This document shows positions 38,578 through 46,161 of a stretch of DNA of 64,000 nt, piece after piece. The stretch comes from Streptomyces aureocirculatus. GTDB taxonomy: Bacteria; Actinomycetota; Actinomycetes; Streptomycetales; Streptomycetaceae. The notes beneath the pieces were generated by a model that saw nothing but the letters and a program-made list of their open reading frames with translations, was not told the origin of the DNA and made no database searches. Position numbers and translations under genes: made by a program. Position 1 is the first letter of the stretch. Each line of letters starts with the position of its first letter. The stretch is taken from NCBI RefSeq assembly GCF_000720475.1, contig NZ_JOAP01000038.1, positions 6,398 through 70,397 of the forward strand, written 5' to 3'.

Positions 38578-38919
38578 ATGGCCATTCGAAGCATTATCGA
38601 GTCAGATCTCAGCGGGAAGCCGGATGCAACTACAGCTACGTTCGGCTTGGGTGACACCTGGTACGAGGTCGACCTCACCGCTGAGGAGCAGAAGAAGCTT
38701 GAGGACGCGCTGAAGCCGTACCTGAAGGTCGGCCGAAAAGCCGAGAAGACGGCATCCAAGAAGCAAGTTGTGCCCGACACGACTGCCGAGGAGCGCGACA
38801 GGATCCGCGAGTGGGCCAGGAAGGAGGGCTATGAGTTCGCGGAACGGGGACGCATCCCGAAGAAGGTCATGAAGGCCTATGACGAGGCACACAACATCGA
38901 TCGGAGCAAGAAGCGCTGA
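38578..38919 (+). CDS. lsr2: Lsr2-family DNA-bridging protein, 113 aa
   Basis: Residues 1-50 match the Lsr2 dimerisation domain (ATTATFGLGDTWYEVDLT, where the family has xVTFGLDGxxYEIDL). Residues 75-105 match the DNA-binding domain: IREWARKEGYEFAERGRIPK, with the RGR AT-hook-like core at 90-92. Lsr2 is the actinobacterial xenogeneic silencer that coats AT-rich DNA. A mobile-element copy is known to modulate silencing of itself or of the host. Probably leaderless, see the control region upstream. A perfect terminator follows at 38962. Confidence 0.95.
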   Translation: MAIRSIIESDLSGKPDATTATFGLGDTWYEVDLTAEEQKKLEDALKPYLKVGRKAEKTASKKQVVPDTTAEERDRIREWARKEGYEFAERGRIPKKVMKAYDEAHNIDRSKKR

Positions 38920-38961
38920 GCCTGGTGCTCACCTCCCGGCCGGCTCCTCCCATCCGTCCTT

Positions 38962-38994
38962 GAAGGGCCCTGCCGTGGTGCTGCAGGGCCCTTC
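38962..38994. terminator. Perfect 12-bp bidirectional terminator
   Basis: GAAGGGCCCTGC and GCAGGGCCCTTC around a 9-base loop, between the end of lsr2 and the end of the convergent SLOG gene (39002). Confidence 0.85.
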
Positions 38995-39001
38995 GTGCGT
39001 C

Positions 39002-39508
39002 TCAGAACGGCGGCAGCGACGGATAGATCACGTCGGTCGTCGTGATCCCCGCGGCACGCGCGCGGGACCTGCAGTGGATCGTGCCGTGCGAGAAGTGCCC
39101 CGGCGTATGCGGCATGAGCTGCTCCTGGCCTCGCTGCCGGCATCCGGGCTTCCGGCAGAGGTCGAGGAAGGCCGTGCACAGCACCTGAGCCCCGGCCTCG
39201 CGGAAGGCCTGGGTGGTGTCGACCATCTCCTGGTTGCGCTGGAAGCCAGCCTGATTCCCGTGAGCCGACCAGGCGGCGGGGAAGGTGCGGACCGCGAAAC
39301 CTGCGTCCCGCCACAGCAGCTCGGCCATGGGATCGGCGCCCTCGGGGCAGTGCCCGGAGAAGAGTACCGGCCGGGTGACGCTCTTGGCTCCCCATCTGCG
39401 CCAGGCGTCGTTGAACGCTTCACGCATGCCCTTCTCGTCGTTCCATCTGCGGGAACCGGTGACGAGGACGACATGCGAGAACGATTCAGGAGTCATTTCA
39501 GCAATCAT
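39002..39508 (-). CDS. SLOG-domain (DUF2493/YspA-type) protein, 168 aa
   Basis: ATG 39506-39508 is preceded by GGAGAGGAGG. The N-terminus is VVLVTGSRRWND (residues 13-24), then GHCPEGAD (52-59) and HGNQAGFQRNQEMVD (about 83-97), the pattern of YspA/DUF2493 SLOG proteins. SLOG domains bind nucleotide-like ligands (DprA, LOG, TIR-linked sensors). The C-terminal 60 residues include a Cys/His cluster (CRKPGCRQRGQEQLMPH, then HFSHGTIHC) that may bind zinc. The cellular role is not known; nucleotide sensing or processing is likely by family. Confidence 0.8.
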   Translation of the reverse strand: MIAEMTPESFSHVVLVTGSRRWNDEKGMREAFNDAWRRWGAKSVTRPVLFSGHCPEGADPMAELLWRDAGFAVRTFPAAWSAHGNQAGFQRNQEMVDTTQAFREAGAQVLCTAFLDLCRKPGCRQRGQEQLMPHTPGHFSHGTIHCRSRARAAGITTTDVIYPSLPPF

Positions 39509-39621
39509 TTGAGCCTCCTCTCCTTGTGACTCGGCGGTCTCCACATCTGGAGTCGAGAGCTGTGGCCGCGATGTCTGGACAGGCGCGGCGGCCTGCATGT
39601 TGCCGGCTCATACAGTCCGGC

Positions 39622-39823
39622 TAGTACTGGGGCTCGATGACGGCCCGGTCCTTCTCCCGGTAAAGCTCAAAGCGGATCCGATCGTCATCACACATCGGCA
39701 TGAGGTGGACGGTGTACAACCCGTCATCGCTGAGGGAGACGTGCACGGTGACGACCGTGCGCTGTCCTCGTCGTTGGTGAAGTCGACGTTGCCGATGTCC
39801 TTGGGATCGCCGGACTTCATCAT
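39622..39823 (-). pseudogene. Small frameshifted gene
   Basis: MMKSGDPKDIGNVDFTNDED is followed one frame over by TVVTVHVSLSDDGLYTVHLM and CDDDRIRFELYREKDRAVIE, ending at the TAG 39622-39624. Both halves are protein-like, the junction lies around 39757, and no single frame spans them. Restored length about 66 residues. Function unknown; coordinates good to a base or two. Confidence 0.45.
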
Positions 39824-41333
39824 CGCGGCGACAGCCGTGCTGTCTGGTTGCCCCAATTTCGGCAAGCAGCGGGCTCCGGTGCCGTAGGGCGAGATTTCGG
39901 GCTGGGACTGCGTCGTGGTAGCGCCTCTTCGTGGACTCGGGTGCGGGTGCCGACCATCGAGTGCAGACCCCGGTGGGGGCCGAGTGATCTCGCCGTTCGA
40001 CCTAGCTCCCGTGCCAGCTCTGCTGGCTGACGACTCGGAAGATCTTGCTGGCGTGATCTGCTCCCGGACGGATCGCGCAGCGAGCCGTCGCACGGGGCGT
40101 CACTTCCCGCCGGAGCTAGGCGCACAGCGCCAGGCGATCCACCACTGCTGCACCTTTGCCGCTGTCCACGTTCGTGGACAACTGCAGCGGGGCAGTGGTG
40201 GGGCTTCCTCTCTCAAGCGCAGCGCTGGGCATAGCCGGAGGGAGCGCAAGCGACCGACGGACCGGCGAGCGAAGCGAGCGGTGGAACCCGTCGGCTATGC
40301 CGACTAACACGTCCTCGGAGCGCAGCGGAGAGGCCGAGCGAAGCGAGGGTCCGCAGGACACGTGTTATCAGGTTCTCTTATGCCCTTTTGCTTCCTTGTC
40401 GTCGTCCTCGCTGTTCCACGGCTGGAGCGTTAGCGGAAGCCTGGAACATCAGGGGAAACGGTCCATACCCTCTTGACCCGTACCCCTCCCCTTCTTGCCG
40501 CGTAGCGGGGGTACGGGTCTGGCCGTTTCGCCTGGTCATCGCGCCTCTTGGGCGTACTGCTGTTTCGACGTCCGTGATACGGCCGTACCCCCACGTTGAT
40601 CCGTCCTCGTGAGGCACGAGCGAGGCGGGGGTACGGGTCTGCTCCTGACGGGGCGCAGCCCCGGTTCATCCCTCTGCTGCTGTCGGTGGCACAACCTTCG
40701 CGGCGCACGGATCCATCCCCTCGCGACACCGTCGCTTCGGCCGTGGATAACACTCTGCTCCACCGCTCGCCGCGGCGGCGCAGCCGGCCTCGCCCCGTCG
40801 CGTTGTGCTGGCTGCACCGACGTGGATTCACCTCGCTCCGGTGCTGCCGTGGCAGCGTGCCAGCACTTCATGCACCGCGTCCGAGGCGGGCGCTCTGCAC
40901 TGTGTCGACGACGCACGTTCCGGCCCCGGGCTATGCCCCTCTTCGCGCTCGCGCGGGCGAGCCCGGGGTGTTCCTTCGTGGACGCATCAGAAGAAGAGAG
41001 GCCCGACTGCTGCGACCAGCTGCCCATCGCGCACAGCGAGCAGCTCCAGCGTCATCGGGCCGTTGTCGTCTTCCTTCAGGGGCTGCTTCCGCAGCAAATG
41101 CCTCTGCACCTCTGCTCTTCCTCTACCCCACGGGCCTTTGGGGCTATCGACGCATCCCCCTCACCGCCCCGGCGCAACCCGTTGGCGGAGCCTGAGAAAT
41201 GCCCTCGCGGGCGCGGTTCCGCAGCCCGGCGGACAGTGTGACGTGCGTCGCCATTTCAAGATTCATTGCCGGTGTGGGTCCGTGCCGAGCCTGAAGAGTG
41301 AAGGCGCCGCTCAACCTACTTCTGGAGGGCTTG
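39824..41333. repeat. Non-coding, hairpin-rich region
   Basis: Inverted repeats: 40475-40519 (GACCCGTACCCC/GGGGTACGGGTC, perfect 12-bp arms), 40584-40635 (CGTACCCCC/GGGGGTACG), a pair around 40251-40294 (CCGACGG/CCGTCGG) and an imperfect TAACACGTCCT/AGGACACGTGTTA pair about 40305-40375. The string GCGGGGGTACGGGTCTG occurs twice. The sequence GTCGGCTATGCCGAC near 40290 also appears at 20273-20287. Long open frames here are a by-product of GC content and are not supported. The role may be transfer, replication or regulation. Confidence 0.5.
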
Positions 41334-41687
41334 ATGATCCCGTCGAAGACGCTTCTGCCGACGATTACGCCGGAGGGGACGTACGGGCAGCTCGTGGAGC
41401 TGATCACTGCTGTTTCAGGGCTCGACGATCAGGCGGCGGGAGGGCTGGCGGACAGTCTGCTGTTCCGGCTGGGGCTCTACGGCCCTACCCCTGAACGGGT
41501 GGACGATCAGTGTGCGGCGATGTTCTTCGACGCCGACCTCGAGGATGGCCACGGCGGCTGGGTGCAATGCGGCAAGACGCCGGGGCACATTCGGCGTGGC
41601 GACCCACTGCACGAGGGCCGGTGGAGCGGACGGTGTTGGCGCGACGACCACCGGCAGGCCGTGACCGCTGACGACGAGGAGGGCTGA
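41334..41687 (+). CDS. Hypothetical protein with a Cys/His cluster, 117 aa
   Basis: Start ATG 41334 has GGAGGG upstream. MIPSKTLLPTITPEGTYGQL opens a helical N-terminus (VELITAVSGLDDQAAGG). The C-terminal half has C, C, H, H, C and H spaced as CAAMFFDADL, QCGKTPGHIRRG, GRCWRDDHR, a likely zinc site. First gene before the partition operon region. Family not recognised. Confidence 0.7.
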   Translation: MIPSKTLLPTITPEGTYGQLVELITAVSGLDDQAAGGLADSLLFRLGLYGPTPERVDDQCAAMFFDADLEDGHGGWVQCGKTPGHIRRGDPLHEGRWSGRCWRDDHRQAVTADDEEG

Positions 41688-42351
41688 CGTGGCGGCGGTC
41701 GGAGCAGTCGGCTCCGGCCGCCGCACCAGCGCTGTGCCGGCACACCGCGCCGACAGCTCACTGGCGGGCGGCTGTGCTGATCTCGCTCCGCCGGTGTTCC
41801 GTGGCTGCGCTGCCGTGCCTGCCGACGGGCTTCGGCACGGGGCACAGACAGGCTTCTCAGCCCCGTGAAGCAGCGGTGAAACACCGCCCCTCTCGTGTCT
41901 CAGAGGTGACCCATCGAGGCACGCACGAGACGCGGCTGGGACACACACAGGACGCCGACTGATGTCGGTATACCTTCTTGGATTTCTGCGCATGTCCTCA
42001 CGGCGTCTCTCGCGCGCCACGACAGTGGCGCCCCGGCGTCGCACACAGAACCCCCGGAGGGCTCGCCTGTGCAGGAATGCCGGGTGGCGTCTCCCAGGAG
42101 ACACCACAGGGACGCCACTGGGATCTCATCCGTACCCCAATGCGATTCCTCGGGATCAGTGCTGTTCCCGCGGGCGTCTCGTAGGTGTCGCGTGTGAGCA
42201 CTTGCCGCGTAGCAGGTGAGGCGCAGAGGCGCACGGTGCCTGCGGCCTGCGCGCGGCCACTCCAGGTAGAGGCACGGGAGTGTCTCACAGGTGTCCTTGC
42301 CAGTATTCGATAGGTACTTTAATGGCGCCCCCCTTGCGTATCGAATGCGAC
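41688..42351. other. 660-base region with hairpins ahead of the partition operon
   Basis: No gene supported. It contains a hairpin at 42089-42112 (GTGGCGTCTCC/GGAGACACCAC, one mismatch) and related GCGTCTC/GTGTCTC words. From 42303, TCGATA/TATCGA-type words repeat: ATTCGATAGG, TATCGAATGC, ACTCGATAGG and GTCGATTC, at roughly 20-30-base intervals across the promoter. Confidence 0.5.
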
Positions 42352-42381
42352 TTGCACGGGACTCGATAGGGACACTAGAGT
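42352..42381 (+). promoter_or_regulatory. Promoter candidate for the partition operon
   Basis: TTGCAC-N18-TAGAGT, with a TCGATA word in the spacer. Matches the D5 promoter candidate in the -10 hexamer and spacing. The TCGATA words overlap it and could be operators for the RHH protein. Confidence 0.55.
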
Positions 42382-42506
42382 GGACCCACGTCGATTCACA
42401 TCCGAGAGGAAACGTCAAGAGCGGTGAGTCCATATGGCAGAGCGAGAGACATCCGGCGAACGATCGGATAAAGCGCAGGAGCGAGTGGCAGGGCGAGGTG
42501 AGCGCG

Positions 42507-42983
42507 ATGGCGAATCAGTCGGGTGAGCCTCGCAAGGTCCGCTGGACCGTGCCCCCTGCCGACACCTCGGTGATCGAGTGGCTCAATGAGCAGGCGGACA
42601 TCTCGCAGTCGGTGCGACTGCTCATTCGGGAGTCCATTCAGCGTGACGGATACATCGATGTCTTCTACAAGCCCGTCGAGCAGCTGCCGCGTCGTGGCCG
42701 GCCGCCACTGGAGAGTAGCGAGCAGCGTGAGGACGACGAGGCGGTCACCGAACGCCGTCCGGTCGACAGGCCGGCTCAGCCGCAGTCCGGAGTCGCCGAC
42801 GAGGCCGAGGTCGACACGGACGCCGTCGTCGAGAAGACAGCACCAGCGCCGGTAGCCCAGCCCGAGCCGGTTTCCGCACCGGTTGAGACGGCCGAGGAGC
42901 CCGTGGCAAACGCCCCCAGCCCAGCGCCGGAACCGCCGAAGCAGGCATCCATCGACGAAATCATGGCGAGCACTCGGCGCTGA
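42507..42983 (+). CDS. Ribbon-helix-helix protein, ParR/adaptor-like, 158 aa
   Basis: ATG 42507 follows GAGGTGA. The N-terminus is a clear RHH fold: strand RKVRWTVPP (9-17), helix ADTSVIEWLNEQAD (18-31), and helix SQSVRLLIRESIQRDG (33-48). The C-terminal 90 residues are a disordered Pro/Ala/Glu-rich arm ending SIDEIMASTRR. It sits 59 bases upstream of the ParM-like gene, the arrangement of type II/III partition systems in which an RHH adaptor binds the centromere and caps the filament. Upstream TCGATA words are possible binding sites. The name ParR is inferred from context. Confidence 0.8.
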   Translation: MANQSGEPRKVRWTVPPADTSVIEWLNEQADISQSVRLLIRESIQRDGYIDVFYKPVEQLPRRGRPPLESSEQREDDEAVTERRPVDRPAQPQSGVADEAEVDTDAVVEKTAPAPVAQPEPVSAPVETAEEPVANAPSPAPEPPKQASIDEIMASTRR

Positions 42984-43041
42984 GTAACGCGGTGAATTTC
43001 ATTTTCCAGGCAGACAACACAGACACCGAGGGATCGAATTC

Positions 43042-44340
43042 ATGAGCGCCAGCAGCAACGACGTCATCACTCTCACCGGCGGCATCGACGTCGGCAACGG
43101 CTACGTCAAAGGCGTCATCCAGAACACGAAGCAGGGGACTTTCGACGAGATCGATCTGCCCAGCGCGGTCGTCTCGACTTCCCGTACATCGCCGAAAGTG
43201 CCGCTCCCCGACGCGGATGCGGCCTCCGTGCTGGCCGGCGATTTCTACAATCAGATCGACTGCTCGCTCACCACTTCCCTGGTGGCGGCGTCGGACCGCC
43301 GGATCTTCGGCCGCGCAGCGCTGTCTGTGCGCGGCTCAAAGTTCACCGAGTTCGAGGTGCTGGGCAAGCACTCCAAGGCCGATCAGGAGCTGAGCAAGGT
43401 CCTGGTCCTTGGTGTCTTCGCCGCGAAGACCCTGCGCGACTACGTCCGCGAGAACGGCGCGCTGCCCGATCACGAGCTGCGCGTGCAGGTGCGCGCCGGC
43501 CTGGCGCTGCCGATCTCCGAGTTCGTCGCGCGCCGCCACGCCTACGCCGCCGAGTTCATCGGCCTGCGGGGCAACTCCGACCCCGCGGTGCACCTGGTGA
43601 CGATCAAGAACTTCAGCACCCCGGTCTCGGTGCGCCTGCAGTTCGTCGACGTCCAGGTGATGGCCGAGGGTGCCTCTGCGCAGTTCGCCATCACCGACAA
43701 GGGCGAGCCGCTGGCCCAGGCTCTTCTCGATGATCTGCGCACGCGCGACGCCTCCCTCGTGGAGGGCGTCTCGGCCTCCGATCTGGTGGCGGTGCAGAAC
43801 ACCATCGGCGTCGACGTCGGCGAAGGCACCGTGAACTTTCCGGTCTTCACCGACGGCCGGTTCAACTCGGAGGCGGCGGCCACGCTCGACGAGGGCTACG
43901 GCACCGCGCTGATGAACGCCATGGAACGCATGAGCGAGTCGGACGCCACGCTGCAGTTCTCCTCGCGCAAGCAGCTGGCGGATTTCCTCCACGCGGAGCC
44001 GTCGGTGCTGGTGAAGAACCGCCACCAGCGTTCCGCCGGCTTCGTCGAGGACGAGGCGAGCTACCTGGTCGACGAGATCGTCTCCTCCTTCGGTGACGTC
44101 CTCTCCCAGGCCGGCGCGACGACCGAGGTCGTCTACGTCTACGGCGGCGGCTCGGGGCCGATCAAACACCTGCTGCACCCGGCGCTGCTGAAGGCCGCAG
44201 GCGACGTGCCCGTGCTCTACCTCGACTCGAGCTACTCGCGGCACTTGAACCGCGAGGGCCTGTACATCGCGGCACGCCATGTCGAGCAGCAGGCCCTCGC
44301 TGCGAAGCCCGCGGGCAAACGCAGTAACGAGGTGGCCTGA
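43042..44340 (+). CDS. ParM/Alp-type actin-like partition protein, 432 aa
   Basis: The actin ATPase signatures are in order: phosphate-1 GIDVGNGYVKG (14-24), phosphate-2 IGVDVGEGTVNF (about 254-265) and the adenosine motif VYGGGSGP (about 371-378), with a C-terminal helix NREGLYIAARHVE. Length and motifs fit the StbA/ParM superfamily of plasmid filament-forming ATPases. With the RHH gene upstream this is the strongest evidence that the element is an autonomously inherited replicon. Its stop overlaps the next ATG (TGATG). Confidence 0.9.
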   Translation: MSASSNDVITLTGGIDVGNGYVKGVIQNTKQGTFDEIDLPSAVVSTSRTSPKVPLPDADAASVLAGDFYNQIDCSLTTSLVAASDRRIFGRAALSVRGSKFTEFEVLGKHSKADQELSKVLVLGVFAAKTLRDYVRENGALPDHELRVQVRAGLALPISEFVARRHAYAAEFIGLRGNSDPAVHLVTIKNFSTPVSVRLQFVDVQVMAEGASAQFAITDKGEPLAQALLDDLRTRDASLVEGVSASDLVAVQNTIGVDVGEGTVNFPVFTDGRFNSEAAATLDEGYGTALMNAMERMSESDATLQFSSRKQLADFLHAEPSVLVKNRHQRSAGFVEDEASYLVDEIVSSFGDVLSQAGATTEVVYVYGGGSGPIKHLLHPALLKAAGDVPVLYLDSSYSRHLNREGLYIAARHVEQQALAAKPAGKRSNEVA

Positions 44341-45356
44341 TGTGTGAGGCGCTGGAGACTCCTAGGAGGACGCGGCCTGGAGGCCCGTACGGGGAGTGGG
44401 GCGACTTCATCCTCGCCGAGCAACTCGAACTGCAGCAGCCAGGGGCTGATGTCTGGTGCCAGCGTTGGAACCACCGGCTGCCGACGTGGAGACGGCTCCG
44501 AGACGGCGGCTTCGACCCGGAGGCCCACCGAGTCGTCCGGATCCCGGAGGCGCCGGCGAAGCGCTTCACTGTCGCCCATCACTACAGCGCGAGCTGGCCG
44601 GTCGTGCGGCTCGCCTACGGTATCCAGCGCGTCGACCAGCCCCCTGGGCCCGGTGAGCCCGAAGGCGGCCGTCTGGTCGGGGTGCTGGCCCTCGGGGTCC
44701 CGATGAACACCGCCGTTCTCAATGTGTTCCCGGACCTGGTTCCGCTGCAGGAATCGCTTGAGCTCTCGCGTATGTGCCTTTTGGACTCGGTGGCTTCGAA
44801 CGGCGAATCCTGGGCCTGCGCAAGGGCATTCCGGGACGCCTCCACCAGGGGAATCCGAGGGATCGTCGCGCACGCTGATCCCGTCCCTCGAGTCAGGACC
44901 ACGGCGGACGGTCCGTCGCACGTGATGCCGGGACACATCGGCCACGTCTACGGCCACGGCCAGGGCTTCGCCTATCTCGGCCGAACCCGCGCCCGGCGTC
45001 TGGTCGTACTGCCCGACGGTTCAGTCCTCCACGACCGCGCAGCGGCCAAGGTCCGCCGAGACGAGACCGGTCACGCGGCAGTCGAGCGACGCCTCATCGC
45101 ACTCGGAGCCACCGCTCGCCGAGCCGAGGAAGATGGCACGCGCTGGCTCGCTCGGGCGCTCGAGGAGGTCGGGGCAGCGGCGCTGGACCACGGTGGCTGC
45201 CACAAGTACGCGCGAACTATCGGCCCGCATCGCACGCGGCTCCGGCTCGCTGGGCCCGCTTTTCCAGCTCCGCGGCATGGGCTGGTGAAGCAGAACCTCG
45301 CCGAGCAGGCGATCCAGGCCTCCGAGACTCCAATCATGGTGGTACCGGGCGCATGA
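44340..45356 (+). CDS. Mom-like acyltransferase-fold protein, 338 aa
   Basis: Residues about 78-220 follow the phage Mom / GNAT pattern: HHYSASWPVVRLAYG (80-94), RLVGVLALG, ESLELSRMCLLD (138-149), NGESWACARAFR (154-165), GIRGIVAHADP (171-181) and GHIGHVYGHGQGFAYLG (198-214). Mu Mom modifies adenine in DNA through an acyl-transferase-fold protein; relatives occur in phages and plasmids. The additional C-terminus (about 220-338) is helical and not assigned. It overlaps the following methylase-like gene by four bases (ATGA), so the two probably work together on DNA modification. Adenine modification here is an inference from family resemblance. Confidence 0.75.
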   Translation: MCEALETPRRTRPGGPYGEWGDFILAEQLELQQPGADVWCQRWNHRLPTWRRLRDGGFDPEAHRVVRIPEAPAKRFTVAHHYSASWPVVRLAYGIQRVDQPPGPGEPEGGRLVGVLALGVPMNTAVLNVFPDLVPLQESLELSRMCLLDSVASNGESWACARAFRDASTRGIRGIVAHADPVPRVRTTADGPSHVMPGHIGHVYGHGQGFAYLGRTRARRLVVLPDGSVLHDRAAAKVRRDETGHAAVERRLIALGATARRAEEDGTRWLARALEEVGAAALDHGGCHKYARTIGPHRTRLRLAGPAFPAPRHGLVKQNLAEQAIQASETPIMVVPGA

Positions 45357-46111
45357 ACGGCTACCGCGAGATCGTGAAGCTGCTGGCGACCAACACCGGT
45401 GCGAAGCGGACGAGCGAAGTCTTCGACAACTTTGCCGAGATGGCGGCGCTGGCTCTGCGCAACGCCGTGGACGTCCGCGGGAGCGAGGCCTGGGAAGCGC
45501 GCGAGGCGCAGTATCTCCAGATCGCCGGCCGCTACAGCAGAACAGAGCTGGACCGCTTCGCGCACGCCCTGGCGCTGGTGACCGCGGAGATGGAGCGCGA
45601 GCCCTGCGACGTACTCGGCCGCCTCTACATGGAGTTGGAGCTCGGCAACGAGCGGCTCGGCCAGTTCTACACGCCCTACGACGTCGCTCGGCTGATGGCC
45701 GAGATACAGATCGACTCGGTAGTCGAGCAGGTGCAGAGGGACGGCTTCGCCAATGTGTATGAACCCAGCTGCGGCGCGGGCGCGTTCATGGTTGCTCTGT
45801 CGCAGGCGATGCTCGAGCACGGCCTGAACCCACAGACGCAGTTGCATGTGACGGCAGAGGACATAGCACCGCAGGCCATGCACATGATCTACGTCCATCT
45901 GACGCTGCTGCACATCCCCGCGGCGGTGGGCCGTCGCGACATCCTCACGCTGGAGACGTTCGACGCGTGGCCCACTCCCGCTCATGTCCTGGGCGGTTGG
46001 GGTCGGAAGCTCAAGCTGGCCCGGGCGGTCAATGGATCACGGCGGTTGATCATCGCCCCGCCTCAGGAGACCACCGAAAAGCCCGCTGCTGCTCTGGAGG
46101 TGCAGCGATGA
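45353..46111 (+). CDS. N6-adenine methylase-like protein lacking a visible catalytic motif, 252 aa
   Basis: It has GQFYTPYDVARLMAEI (103-118) and SAM motif I YEPSCGAGAF (136-145), the hallmarks of HsdM-type and phage N6 methylases, and a following TAEDIAPQA. The expected NPPY/F/W or DPPY motif IV is absent. The protein ends LIIAPPQETTEKPAAALEVQ after 252 residues, short for the family. It may bind SAM and act non-catalytically or with the Mom-like partner, or it may be truncated. The Mom-like gene precedes it with ATGA overlap; the next gene starts within its last codons. Confidence 0.75.
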   Translation: MNGYREIVKLLATNTGAKRTSEVFDNFAEMAALALRNAVDVRGSEAWEAREAQYLQIAGRYSRTELDRFAHALALVTAEMEREPCDVLGRLYMELELGNERLGQFYTPYDVARLMAEIQIDSVVEQVQRDGFANVYEPSCGAGAFMVALSQAMLEHGLNPQTQLHVTAEDIAPQAMHMIYVHLTLLHIPAAVGRRDILTLETFDAWPTPAHVLGGWGRKLKLARAVNGSRRLIIAPPQETTEKPAAALEVQR

Positions 46112-46161
46112 CGATCCCGCAGGAACGAACCGATCTCTCTGACGTCGAGAGCGACGACGCG
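46069..46161 (+). repeat. First copy of a 92-base direct repeat
   Basis: Covers the end of the methylase-like gene and the first codons of the large gene. A second copy at 48858-48949 differs at only a few bases, including one missing base. Confidence 0.85.

Noticed and set aside
40430..41241. Several overlapping frames of 150-200 codons
   Set aside because: Arg/Pro/Ser-rich, no ribosome sites, and the region is full of hairpins; treated as non-coding.
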